A stretch of DNA of 64,000 bases from Balneola sp. Lineage in GTDB: Bacteria; Bacteroidota; Rhodothermia; Balneolales; Balneolaceae. The stretch's first letter is position 1, and every line of letters begins with the position of its first letter. The stretch lies in NCBI GenBank assembly GCA_002694685.1, contig NZMW01000001.1, positions 620,001 to 684,000 on the forward strand. The letters are read 5' to 3'. Below the pieces are notes generated by a model. It searched no databases. It worked only from the letters and a program-made list of their open reading frames with translations, and was not told where the DNA came from. The translations under genes and the position numbers were made by a program. Shown one piece after another: positions 9,667 to 17,367 of this stretch.

Positions 9667-11361
9667 ATGCTTAAATCGCTACATACGACCATTCAAAATC
9701 TGCGGCCGGATTCCAAAAAAATCCAGCAAAAATCTCCCAAATGGACGCTATTCAGCATGGCTATTGCACTGCTGATTTCGATTCCAATACTCACGGTCGT
9801 ATTCTCAATTTTTACTCCTGCAGGAGAAATTTGGAGTCACCTTGCTGAAACAGTGCTTAGTGACTACATCCAAAACTCACTGCTTTTAATTTCTGGTGTA
9901 ACTTTTGGGGTGATATTGGTTGGGGTTTCTTCTGCCTGGCTTATTACCATGTGTGAGTTTCCGGGGCGGCGCTTTTTTGAATGGGCTTCTATCCTCCCTT
10001 TTGCAATTCCGGCCTATTTAATGGCTTACATCTATACCGATTTTCTGGATATTACCGGGCCCTTTCAAACCACCATCAGAAATCTCTTTGGCTTAGGCAT
10101 AGATACTTATTCGTTTCCTAACATCAGGTCTATCGAGGGTGCTATTTTGATCATGTCACTCTCTTTCTATCCATATGTGTATATGTTGGCGAGATCTTCT
10201 TTTCTATCTCAATCAACCAATCTGCTTGAAGCCAGCCGGATAATGGGATATTCTACCTGGCAAAGCTTTTTTAGAGTGGCTTTACCTGTAGCCCGCCCGG
10301 GTATAGCGGCAGGACTTGCCCTCGCCCTCATGGAGACCCTTAACGACTTCGGGACAGTTCAGTATTTTGGTGTGCAAACGTTTACTACCGGTATTTATCG
10401 AACTTGGTTTGGGTTGGGTGAACGTCCAGCAGCAGCTCAGCTTGCCGCTTTCCTTTTATCCTTTATTGTTGTTCTATTGATTTTAGAGCGGTGGTCCCGA
10501 AATAGAATCAGTGATGAAAAATCCAACTCTGCACGCTTTAAAAGACTCAACCGTTTTGATTTAGGCGGCTTGAAAGCCTGGACAGCATTTACAGCTTGTT
10601 TTCTGCCCGTTTTATTAGGCTTTATACTCCCCGTGATTTTATTACTGGAGATGTTTTTTTCCAATCTGAATTATCTGGATTTCAAATTTCTGGAATTAGC
10701 TCTCAACTCATTTACGGTCTCAGCAATCACAGGAATACTGGCAGTGACACTGGCTTTGGTGATGGCTTATTCAGCTCGACTTAATCCAACCAAATCTGTA
10801 AAACTGTTCAATCGAATCAGTTCTTTGGGATATGCTATTCCCGGATCCGTTATAGCAGTTGGCGTTTTAATTCCATTTGGCCTCTTTGATAATACCATAG
10901 ACGCCTTTTTTAGAGATAAACTAGGGTTTTCAACCGGACTTCTTCTAAGTGGAACCATGTTTGCCATGGTTTTCGCCTACCTGGTTCGCTTTCTTTCAGT
11001 TTCATTTGGAGGCGTTGAAGCCAGCATGGAAAAAATCACCCCAAACATGGATGAAGCCGCCAGAGGAATGGGTTACACCTTCGGCAAAGTATTAAGAAGG
11101 ATTCACATCCCAATGATGTCGGGAGGACTTCTCACTGCCGGTTTACTGGTGTTTGTAGATGTGATGAAGGAATTGCCTGCCACTCTTATCGTGCGCCCCT
11201 TTAACTTCGACACGCTTGCCGTCCAGGTATATAGATATGCCTCTGATGAACGACTGGCAGAATCCGCCGGAGCGGCATTGATGATTGTTCTAGTAGGGAT
11301 TATTCCGGTTATCATCATCAGCCGAACCATTGCTAAATCCCGGAAATCAGAAACGCAGTAG
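9667..11361 (+). CDS. Ferric iron ABC transporter permease (FbpB/AfuB-like)
   Basis: A 564-residue inner-membrane protein made of two fused permease halves, each with about six helices. Each half carries an EAA loop that contacts the ATPase: EASRIMGYSTWQSF with ALPVARPG in the first half, and DEAARGMGYTFGKVL with HIPMMSGG in the second. This fused layout is typical of FbpB-type Fe3+ permeases. The gene faces an Fe3+-binding lipoprotein gene across 287 bp, which supports the assignment. No ATPase (FbpC) gene is in the window, so it must be encoded elsewhere. Confidence 0.9.
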   Translation: MLKSLHTTIQNLRPDSKKIQQKSPKWTLFSMAIALLISIPILTVVFSIFTPAGEIWSHLAETVLSDYIQNSLLLISGVTFGVILVGVSSAWLITMCEFPGRRFFEWASILPFAIPAYLMAYIYTDFLDITGPFQTTIRNLFGLGIDTYSFPNIRSIEGAILIMSLSFYPYVYMLARSSFLSQSTNLLEASRIMGYSTWQSFFRVALPVARPGIAAGLALALMETLNDFGTVQYFGVQTFTTGIYRTWFGLGERPAAAQLAAFLLSFIVVLLILERWSRNRISDEKSNSARFKRLNRFDLGGLKAWTAFTACFLPVLLGFILPVILLLEMFFSNLNYLDFKFLELALNSFTVSAITGILAVTLALVMAYSARLNPTKSVKLFNRISSLGYAIPGSVIAVGVLIPFGLFDNTIDAFFRDKLGFSTGLLLSGTMFAMVFAYLVRFLSVSFGGVEASMEKITPNMDEAARGMGYTFGKVLRRIHIPMMSGGLLTAGLLVFVDVMKELPATLIVRPFNFDTLAVQVYRYASDERLAESAGAALMIVLVGIIPVIIISRTIAKSRKSETQ

Positions 11362-11384
11362 TTTCTTCAAAACATAAAGCAGCT

Positions 11385-11564
11385 GCAGGTCTGAAGACCT
11401 TTGCTCATATATTATTGAAATTGAATCCGGCTATGAACCATTATTATTGACCCGAATTAATACTAGTAATACTGGTTCCAGAGCACCGCTTCTGAGCACC
11501 GCTTCTGAGCACCGTAACGAGTATCAAATTCTGTCATAAACAAGCGAAGGTCTTCAGACCTGAT
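11385..11564. repeat. Inverted-repeat-bounded intergenic element with 13-bp tandem repeats inside
   Basis: The sequence from 11385 (core AGGTCTGAAGACCT) recurs as its reverse complement from 11543 (core AGGTCTTCAGACCT), giving about 20 paired bases with one mismatch. Each core is itself nearly palindromic. Between them, 11481-11514 holds GAGCACCGCTTCT twice plus a partial third copy. It lies between the convergent iron permease and binding-protein genes. No coding sequence is visible. A small MITE- or REP-like element is possible; a bidirectional terminator is less likely because T-runs are missing. Confidence 0.6.
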
Positions 11565-11648
11565 GCAAAAAAAGGAACACCAAATATCGAAGCTCTTTAC
11601 TTCAACATTCAATGTTCCTTATTCAATATTCATTATTCCGCAGCCGGT

Positions 11649-12668
11649 TTATTTCCAGCCGGCTCGGTCCATAATTTGAATGGCTTCCGGGTTATTTCTT
11701 CCCAGAGCAGATACGTTTACAGCGTCGCTCTTAAACTCACCAAAGCTCTCTAAAACTTCAGCAAGCTCAGCATCATCGTTGATTGGATATTCATTATTTC
11801 CACCGATGAAATACTCTTGTGCTTCCGGAGTGGTTAAGTATTCCAGAAATTTAATCGCGTTTTCTTTGTTAGGAGAGTTTTCCAGAATTCCGGCTCCACT
11901 GATGTTGATGTGAGCTCCTCTACCATCTTCTCCCTGATTCGGAAATACAAATTCTACTTTCGAAGCAGCTTCTTTATCCGCCTCGTCATTTCCGGTAATC
12001 ATAACCGCCAGGTAATAGTGATTGGCAACGGCTACATCACAAACACCGGCAGCAACACCGCGAATCTGGTCGCGATCTCCGCCTTGTGGGTCACGGGCAA
12101 AGTTTGCAACCATTCCTTCTGCCCATTCTTCCGTAGCCTCAGCTCCGATGGTCTCAATCATAGAAGCAACCAGTGACTGATTATAGATATTATTGGAAGA
12201 ACGGATACAAACACGGCCTTCAAAACGAGGATCGGCTAAATCTTCATACGTGAGTTCTTCATAGTTCTCTACGGTCTCCGGATTTGCGACAATCCCACGA
12301 ACACGTTTTGAAAGACCGATCCATAAGCCCTCTGGGTGACGGAAAGAAGATGGAATTCGTTCTGCTAAGGTTTCAGATTCAAAAGGTTGAAGAATATCAG
12401 CTTCTTCAGCTCTCCAAAGTCGACCCGCATCTACGGTAATCAAGATATCAGCCGGGGAATTAAGTCCTTCACTTTTCACACGCTCGATAAGTTCATCGGA
12501 ACCACCTTCAATAAGGTTTACCTCTATTCCGGTTTGTTCGGTGAATTCAGCATACAAAGCCTGATCAGTATCATAATGGCGGGCTGAATATACGTTTACT
12601 TCTTCCTGTGTAGAACAAGAAACAAAAATCATCGCAAGAATTACAAGCGATAGAAATGACGATTTCAT
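11649..12668 (-). CDS. Fe(3+) ABC transporter substrate-binding lipoprotein (FbpA/FutA-like)
   Basis: A 339-residue type II periplasmic binding protein. The signal peptide ends in FVSC, making Cys18 the likely lipidated residue. The mature part opens with VNVYSARHYDTDQALY, the usual FbpA/FutA start, and contains GGSDELIERVKSEG, the SKRVRGIVAN region and AVANHYYLAVM, whose tyrosine pair corresponds to the iron ligands of the family. It should capture Fe3+ in the periplasm for the convergent permease. The two genes are not in one operon, so separate promoters are implied. Confidence 0.92.
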   Translation of the reverse strand: MKSSFLSLVILAMIFVSCSTQEEVNVYSARHYDTDQALYAEFTEQTGIEVNLIEGGSDELIERVKSEGLNSPADILITVDAGRLWRAEEADILQPFESETLAERIPSSFRHPEGLWIGLSKRVRGIVANPETVENYEELTYEDLADPRFEGRVCIRSSNNIYNQSLVASMIETIGAEATEEWAEGMVANFARDPQGGDRDQIRGVAAGVCDVAVANHYYLAVMITGNDEADKEAASKVEFVFPNQGEDGRGAHINISGAGILENSPNKENAIKFLEYLTTPEAQEYFIGGNNEYPINDDAELAEVLESFGEFKSDAVNVSALGRNNPEAIQIMDRAGWK

Positions 12669-12762
12669 AAATAAATAGATTTGTGAGTTTTTTAGTTAGC
12701 AACCCAAAACTAAGGTTTATTTAGATGCATTCTAAATAAAATATTTAACCATCCGTAAAAAC

Positions 12763-13089
12763 TTATTCATGGTCTTTAGGATCCAGCCGCCTAAGAGTCT
12801 GCCACTGGTACATTCCACTGTTATGCCCGTCTCCCCACGTAATCTGAATAGCGTGATTTCCTACCTGTTCGATATTTCGGATCTCGATCCTCGGAGGATT
12901 CTCTTCATGAAAAGCTTCCGGTTCAAAATCTCCCATACTTCCATGTCCACCCCGGCACATTACACAAGGGCAGTTTTTTCGCAGACCATACAAAGGAAAC
13001 ACAGAAGTATGTCCGTCTTCCCATGATATTTCCAGAACCTGTTCTTTATTGCTAACTTCGATGCCCGTTGGCGTTGTAGTTGCGTCCAT
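12763..13089 (-). CDS. DUF971 (GBBH-like N-terminal domain) protein
   Basis: A 108-residue protein formed of one DUF971 domain, as found at the N-terminus of gamma-butyrobetaine hydroxylase. It has the typical LEISWEDGHTSVFPL strand pair and the CPCVMCRGGH cluster, whose Cys and His residues are placed to bind a metal (zinc in the eukaryotic relatives). Stand-alone bacterial copies are often near Fe-S or Mrp genes, but none is seen here. The ATG at 13089 is preferred over the TTG one codon earlier. It is divergent from the 234-aa membrane protein gene across 44 bp. Confidence 0.85.
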   Translation of the reverse strand: MDATTTPTGIEVSNKEQVLEISWEDGHTSVFPLYGLRKNCPCVMCRGGHGSMGDFEPEAFHEENPPRIEIRNIEQVGNHAIQITWGDGHNSGMYQWQTLRRLDPKDHE

Positions 13090-13133
13090 CAAAACCTATT
13101 TTTCAGTGTTAAAAATCTAACCAAAATTAATCA

Positions 13134-13838
13134 ATGCTCTGGATAGTTGTATCAGCATTTGTAGTAGCATCAATAAGTAGTTGGCTCGGTTATAAACGCC
13201 TTTTATATCTTGATCAAATCAACCCAAGAAAGCTTTCCTATACCCTTTTGGGTGTTTTAATTGTTTTTTTGATTCTCCAATTCCTCCATAGAATCGGATA
13301 TTTTCCGGAGGCTGTTGCGGGAGCCTTCATGGCAAATGTGTATGCCTCTTCCTTTGGATTTTTTCTGGGAGCCGCTATTCAACAGTTTAATCAGAAAAGT
13401 AATTATGGCGAGATTACTTATGTGAACCGCTCATTCTGGACAGATATCTTCCCCAATATCGTAACGATTGGCTTGATCCTGTTTGGACTGCAACGAACGG
13501 CTCTTTTTTCGGATTTACCCATCACCCCGATCCGTATCACTTCCGGACTATCAATTATCGCAATCGGAGCCTATAGTTTTACCATCCGTTTAGTACCCGA
13601 GTTACGCAAAAAGGGGCTTGTACTTCTGGATCGAAAGATTAGTTGGGATGACTTCCTTACCTACTCCTGGTTTTCCGAAGGTATTATTGAAATTGAGTAT
13701 AAGCTGAATGATGAAATCCGTAGCTTCAAAACGATGATTCCTGATGAAGATGAATTGTTCGTTGAAAAAATGCTCTCAAAAAAGATTGCCGAAAAGCTCG
13801 AGAAAGACGAATTTGACGAGTATGAAGAGATTGATTGA
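13134..13838 (+). CDS. Predicted membrane protein with acidic cytoplasmic tail, 234 aa
   Basis: No family recognised. Hydrophobic segments lie near residues 1-20, 34-52, 62-82, 107-122 and 130-150. A soluble C-terminal region of about 80 residues ends in a strongly acidic tail (EKDEFDEYEEID). The arrangement suggests a small inner-membrane protein with a cytosolic tail. It sits between the DUF971 and yajQ genes; 79 bp of AT-rich DNA separates it from yajQ. Confidence 0.7.
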   Translation: MLWIVVSAFVVASISSWLGYKRLLYLDQINPRKLSYTLLGVLIVFLILQFLHRIGYFPEAVAGAFMANVYASSFGFFLGAAIQQFNQKSNYGEITYVNRSFWTDIFPNIVTIGLILFGLQRTALFSDLPITPIRITSGLSIIAIGAYSFTIRLVPELRKKGLVLLDRKISWDDFLTYSWFSEGIIEIEYKLNDEIRSFKTMIPDEDELFVEKMLSKKIAEKLEKDEFDEYEEID

Positions 13839-13917
13839 CAGTTGACAGTAAGATATTTCCAGCTAACCAACCAGTTCCAATCTATTTTAAATTTTGAATC
13901 AATAATTTTGAATTCCC

Positions 13918-14406
13918 ATGGCCTCATTTGATATCGTAAATAAAGTTAACACACAGGAAGTTGATAACGCCATCAACAACACCCTAAAAGAAATTAGTAC
14001 CCGCTACGACTTTCGTGGACTCCATACCGAAGTAGAATTTCACAGCAAAGAAAATAGAATACATTTAGTGGCTGCTGAAAGCATGAAAATGGAAGCAGTT
14101 AAAGATATGCTGATTAAGAATTTCATTAAGAGAGGAGTTAGCCCAAAAGTGCTGGATTTTGGCGATCCTCAGGGCACTTCACAGGGGCATCTAAAAATGG
14201 ATATAGCGATGAAAGAAGGAATTGACCGGGAAACCGCTAAGAAAATCGTGAAAGAGATTAAGAGCCTGAAAGCAAAGGTAAATCCAGCCATCCAAGACGA
14301 TCAGGTTCGCGTTGATGGAAAGAAAATTGATGATTTACAGGCTGTTATCAAACATCTGAAATCCAAAGATATGGGTGTTCCTCTCCAGTTTGTGAATATG
14401 AAGTGA
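13918..14406 (+). CDS. yajQ: YajQ family (UPF0234) nucleotide-binding protein
   Basis: A 162-residue full-length YajQ protein. It opens with MASFDIVNKVNTQEVDNAI and STRYDFRG, both diagnostic, and has DRETAKKIVKEIKS and KSKDMGVPLQFVN at the C-terminal end. The fold is two ferredoxin-like domains. Family members bind nucleotides, and one in Xanthomonas binds cyclic di-GMP and acts with a transcription factor; whether this one does is unknown. It is cytoplasmic. The start is ATG at 13918. Confidence 0.93.
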   Translation: MASFDIVNKVNTQEVDNAINNTLKEISTRYDFRGLHTEVEFHSKENRIHLVAAESMKMEAVKDMLIKNFIKRGVSPKVLDFGDPQGTSQGHLKMDIAMKEGIDRETAKKIVKEIKSLKAKVNPAIQDDQVRVDGKKIDDLQAVIKHLKSKDMGVPLQFVNMK

Positions 14407-14423
14407 TTCGGTGAAGCGGTTAT

Positions 14424-14926
14424 ATATGGTGATTTTTTTGAAAATATTGTAAGGATCTCTTCTCGATTTGCTCTTACTCTTTAAATGAGAATTAATATTG
14501 AGAAATGACATTTAAGGAGTGGGAGAATAAAGTTCCAAAAGAAATCACGAATGATATAGTCTGGAAAATCGAAGCTTATAGATTTGGCCTTTTTCTATCA
14601 GATGCCTGTTGGAAAGATTCCAGCTCAATTATTGCTGAAAAAAGGTTTGCCCTAGCAGATCAGTTATATAGGTCAGTTGGATCTATAAGTGCAAATATAG
14701 TAGAGGGTTATTCGAGGCTATCAAATAAGGAAAAGGCTCGGTTTTGTGAAATTGCACTCGGTTCAGCAAGAGAAGCACGGGATTGGTATTTCAAGAGTAG
14801 ACATATCATAGGTGAAGAAACTGCTCAAACACGGATAATCATGCTCACATCCATAGCCAGGCTACTTCAAAGTATGATATCAAATCACAGAAAATACGGT
14901 AGCTAATTCCCACCATATCACCATAT
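14424..14926. repeat. 10-bp inverted repeat bracketing the four-helix-bundle gene
   Basis: ATATGGTGAT at 14424-14433 is matched by its exact reverse complement, ATCACCATAT, at 14917-14926. The right copy is part of an 8-bp tandem repeat (CACCATAT twice, 14911-14926) that touches the stop codon of the convergent CoA-binding gene. The repeat encloses the gene at 14505-14906 and could mark the borders of an inserted cassette. Confidence 0.45.
14505..14906 (+). CDS. Four-helix-bundle protein of the 23S rRNA intervening-sequence (IVP) family
   Basis: A 133-residue helical protein. The core LYRSVGSISANIVEGYSR, then KARFCEIALGSAREARDW, is the family signature, with the conserved Arg-Ser, Asn and Glu-Gly positions of the bundle. 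The founding members are encoded inside intervening sequences of 23S rRNA, but most copies, like this one, stand alone. Their function is not known; related bundles occur with retroelements such as diversity-generating retroelements (Avd), but no reverse transcriptase or template repeat is visible here. The gene is bracketed by a short inverted repeat and lies in otherwise AT-rich spacer DNA, consistent with a mobile cassette. Confidence 0.88.
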   Translation: MTFKEWENKVPKEITNDIVWKIEAYRFGLFLSDACWKDSSSIIAEKRFALADQLYRSVGSISANIVEGYSRLSNKEKARFCEIALGSAREARDWYFKSRHIIGEETAQTRIIMLTSIARLLQSMISNHRKYGS

Positions 14927-15354
14927 CACTTAAAATACCTATCCCACTCTACCATAATGCATTTGTTGCGGACGTAAGGGAGTTGATTTTCTTCTGCGAT
15001 CTGTTCGGCTTCCGGTGATGATACATCTAACTGGGTCCACACTATTGGGTTTTGGCTCGTCTTCTCTTTCCAGTCAGCGACTTCTTGTACAGCATCTGCT
15101 GCATATTCTGAGTTTCGGAACACATTCACCATATCTATTTGGACGTCTTCAGGGATATCATTTATGCTATTGTAGCATTTCTCTCCAAAGATTTCCTCGG
15201 CTTTGGGATTTACAGGAATCACCCTGTAGCCTTTCTCCTGCAGGAATTTTGCTGCGTAGTTACTTGTGCGATACATATCCGGTGAGCAGCCAATCATGGC
15301 TATTACCTTAGCCTCTGAAAGGGCCTCATTGATATTACTAATTGTTTCAATCAT
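14926..15354 (-). CDS. CoA-binding domain protein (YccU-like)
   Basis: A 142-residue protein equal to one CoA-binding Rossmann domain, as in the N-terminal part of succinyl-CoA synthetase alpha. Visible marks are AMIGCSPDMYRTSNYAAKFL, YRVIPVNPKAEEIFGEK and the C-terminal NKCIMVEWDRYF. The usual length of YccU proteins is similar. The ligand is presumably CoA or a nucleotide; the cellular role is not established. It converges on the four-helix-bundle gene, and its stop codon overlaps the CACCATAT tandem repeat. Confidence 0.88.
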   Translation of the reverse strand: MIETISNINEALSEAKVIAMIGCSPDMYRTSNYAAKFLQEKGYRVIPVNPKAEEIFGEKCYNSINDIPEDVQIDMVNVFRNSEYAADAVQEVADWKEKTSQNPIVWTQLDVSSPEAEQIAEENQLPYVRNKCIMVEWDRYFK

Positions 15355-15443
15355 TAAAACCTGTCTCCATTACCGTCAATTGTACTCAAAGATCCTTATC
15401 TTAAAGCAGTTAATCACTATAAACTAAAAATAACTTATTTATT

Positions 15444-15875
15444 TTGTCTAAAGTAAAAGACGGTGACACCGTAAAAGTCCATTACACTGGAAAATTAGAA
15501 GACGGATCTGTGTTTGACACATCTGAATCCCGAGACCCTCTTGAAGTAACATTGGGCGAAGGCAAATTGATCCCAGGTTTTGAAAAGGCTGTTGTTGGTT
15601 TAGCAGTTGGAGATAAAACCACAGCCAATATTGAATCTGCCGATGCTTATGGCGACCGAAGAGAAGATCTGGAGCTATCAATTGAAAAAGACCAGCTTCC
15701 TGAAGATGTTGAGCCACAAGTAGGTATGCAACTTCAATTAAATCAACCAAACGGACAACCCGTTCCGGTTCAGATTACAAAAGTAGAAGAGGAAAACATC
15801 ACGATTGATGCAAACCATCCTCTGGCAGGTAAAGACCTGACTTTTGATATTGAGCTTGTTGAGATCGTAAACTGA
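15444..15875 (+). CDS. FKBP-type peptidyl-prolyl cis-trans isomerase, SlyD-like
   Basis: A 143-residue protein with the SlyD plan: a split FKBP domain (VHYTGKLEDGSVFDTS and GKLIPGFEKAVVGL) with an inserted flap domain around residues 70-130, then a closing FKBP strand. It should speed prolyl isomerisation and act as a folding chaperone in the cytoplasm. The His-rich metal-binding tail of E. coli SlyD is absent. The start is TTG at 15444; a TAA codon lies in frame just upstream. It is followed by a strong terminator, so it is probably a single-gene transcript. Confidence 0.92.
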   Translation: MSKVKDGDTVKVHYTGKLEDGSVFDTSESRDPLEVTLGEGKLIPGFEKAVVGLAVGDKTTANIESADAYGDRREDLELSIEKDQLPEDVEPQVGMQLQLNQPNGQPVPVQITKVEEENITIDANHPLAGKDLTFDIELVEIVN

Positions 15876-15897
15876 TCCCGACCTTCTATCAAATTAC

Positions 15898-15932
15898 ATG
15901 GAGTCTTTCGCAAGGGAGACTCCATTTTTTTT
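15898..15932 (+). terminator. Rho-independent terminator after the FKBP gene
   Basis: A perfect 9-bp stem, ATGGAGTCT (15898-15906) with AGACTCCAT (15917-15925) around a 10-base loop, is followed by seven T residues. It begins 23 bases after the stop codon. Confidence 0.9.
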
Positions 15933-15958
15933 ATAAAGAAATATTTTCCTCTACTTTT

Positions 15959-16104
15959 GTCATCCCGAGTGAACTAATTCAGATAAGGTTTCTGAGTTTG
16001 ACCACGAGGGATCTCAAAATTAAATAATCAAGTAATTTTAAACCTTGAGATCCTTTCCGTTTTGCATCTTAATTCGGTAAAAACTTCTAAGCGCTCTGGA
16101 CGAC
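15959..16104. repeat. Imperfect inverted-repeat element (REP/MITE-like)
   Basis: The 146-bp spacer segment starts GTCATCCCGAGTGA (15959-15972) and ends GCGCTCTGGACGAC (16091-16104), whose reverse complement matches the start at 10 of 14 bases. Inside is GAGGGATCTCAAAATT, with a partly complementary TTGAGATCC further on. GTCATCCCGAG...GGATCTC elements are common between genes in this group of bacteria. No gene is seen in it. Confidence 0.5.
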
Positions 16105-16132
16105 AAGTAGTAAACACCTAAATTCCTTTTCC

Positions 16133-17278
16133 ATGGCCGATTTTTCTCAAAAAAGCACCATTTCCATAACCTGCCCAAAGCGCATCACCCCTTACCTTAA
16201 AGATGAGCTTACTAATCTCGGATTTCCGATTCACAAAGTACGTCACGCAGGGATTGAGACCGAAGGCACGCTGAATGACTGCATGATGTTGAATCTGAGC
16301 CTTAGAACCGCACATCGCGTTCATTATCGTCTCAAAGATTGCAGACCGCAGAATGGAGATCAGCTTTATGATGAGCTGATGAAGATCCCATGGGAAGATT
16401 ATATCGATCGGCATGGATATGTAAGTGTTACTTCCTTCATCAATAATAAAACGGTGACCAACACCCAGTTCGCCAATATGAAGGTAAAAGATGCGATTGT
16501 GGATCGTATCAGAAACAAAACAGGTACCCGCCCTGATTCAGGACCTAATCTGAATAAAAGTGTTGTTTTTGTGTTTTGGAAGAATGACAGAGCACAGATT
16601 TATTTAGATACTTCCGGAGAATCCATTTCGCGCCGTGGTTACCGGACTGAAACCAGCACAGCCCCAATGCAGGAAACACTCGCAGCATCTATGATTTTAG
16701 CGAGTAAGTGGAAACCGGGAAATCATTTTATAAATCCGATGTGTGGTAGTGGGACTATCGCTATTGAAGCCGCGCTACAAGCTCTGAATAAAGCTCCAGG
16801 CTTGCTAAGGCCTAATTATGGTATCAAGCATATACTTGGCTTTGATGAAGAGCGCTGGAACGATTTAAGGTCAGATTTAAAGAATAAGGCTAACAAAGAC
16901 TTTGAAGGACGCATCATTGCTACTGATTATGATGTAAGAGCGGTTGATGCTACTCGTAAAAATGCCCGAACTGCCGGCTTAGACCATCTTATTGAAGTGA
17001 AAAAGTGTGATTTCAGCGAAACCGAGATTCCCGAAGGAGATCCGGGCGTAATTATGCTGAACCCTCCTTACGGAGATCGTATTGGAAACGAGAAAGATCT
17101 TGAGCCGGTGTATGAAGGAATCGGTGATTATTTCAAACAAGAGGCTACCGGTTGGTGGGGATATGTATTTACCGGAAATTTCGATCTCGCCAAGAAAATA
17201 GGATTGCGAACCAATCAACGCATTGAGTTTTATAACTCTACCATAGATGCCCGCTTACTGGAATATGAGCTGTACTGA
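16133..17278 (+). CDS. THUMP-domain class I SAM-dependent RNA methyltransferase (RlmL-like)
   Basis: A 381-residue protein with an N-terminal ferredoxin-like/THUMP region (about 1-160) and a C-terminal UPF0020 methyltransferase domain. The SAM site is NPMCGSGTIAIEAAL, and the catalytic motif NPPYGDRIG fits N2-guanine methyltransferases. In E. coli the equivalent half of RlmKL makes m2G2445 in 23S rRNA; the length here matches the stand-alone YpsC/RlmL form without the RlmK half. The exact target base is inferred from homology. The ATG at 16133 follows a repeat-bearing spacer. Confidence 0.9.
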   Translation: MADFSQKSTISITCPKRITPYLKDELTNLGFPIHKVRHAGIETEGTLNDCMMLNLSLRTAHRVHYRLKDCRPQNGDQLYDELMKIPWEDYIDRHGYVSVTSFINNKTVTNTQFANMKVKDAIVDRIRNKTGTRPDSGPNLNKSVVFVFWKNDRAQIYLDTSGESISRRGYRTETSTAPMQETLAASMILASKWKPGNHFINPMCGSGTIAIEAALQALNKAPGLLRPNYGIKHILGFDEERWNDLRSDLKNKANKDFEGRIIATDYDVRAVDATRKNARTAGLDHLIEVKKCDFSETEIPEGDPGVIMLNPPYGDRIGNEKDLEPVYEGIGDYFKQEATGWWGYVFTGNFDLAKKIGLRTNQRIEFYNSTIDARLLEYELY

Positions 17279-17367
17279 TCACAGATTTTGAGGATTTAAG
17301 GATGATGGGATTTTTTTAGAATATTCATAAAGTGAATATTTGCTATCTGTGAAATCCCCACATCCTA

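Noticed and set aside
11481-11514. Tandem 13-bp repeats as a CRISPR array
   Set aside because: The copies touch each other with no spacers, the unit is too short, and no cas genes are present.
11642-11664. AGCCGG...CCGGCT hairpin at the iron-binding protein stop codon as a terminator
   Set aside because: It overlaps the stop codon and has no T-run on the minus strand.
14505-14906. Diversity-generating retroelement or group of Avd type
   Set aside because: The protein is a four-helix bundle, but there is no reverse transcriptase, template repeat or variable repeat nearby.
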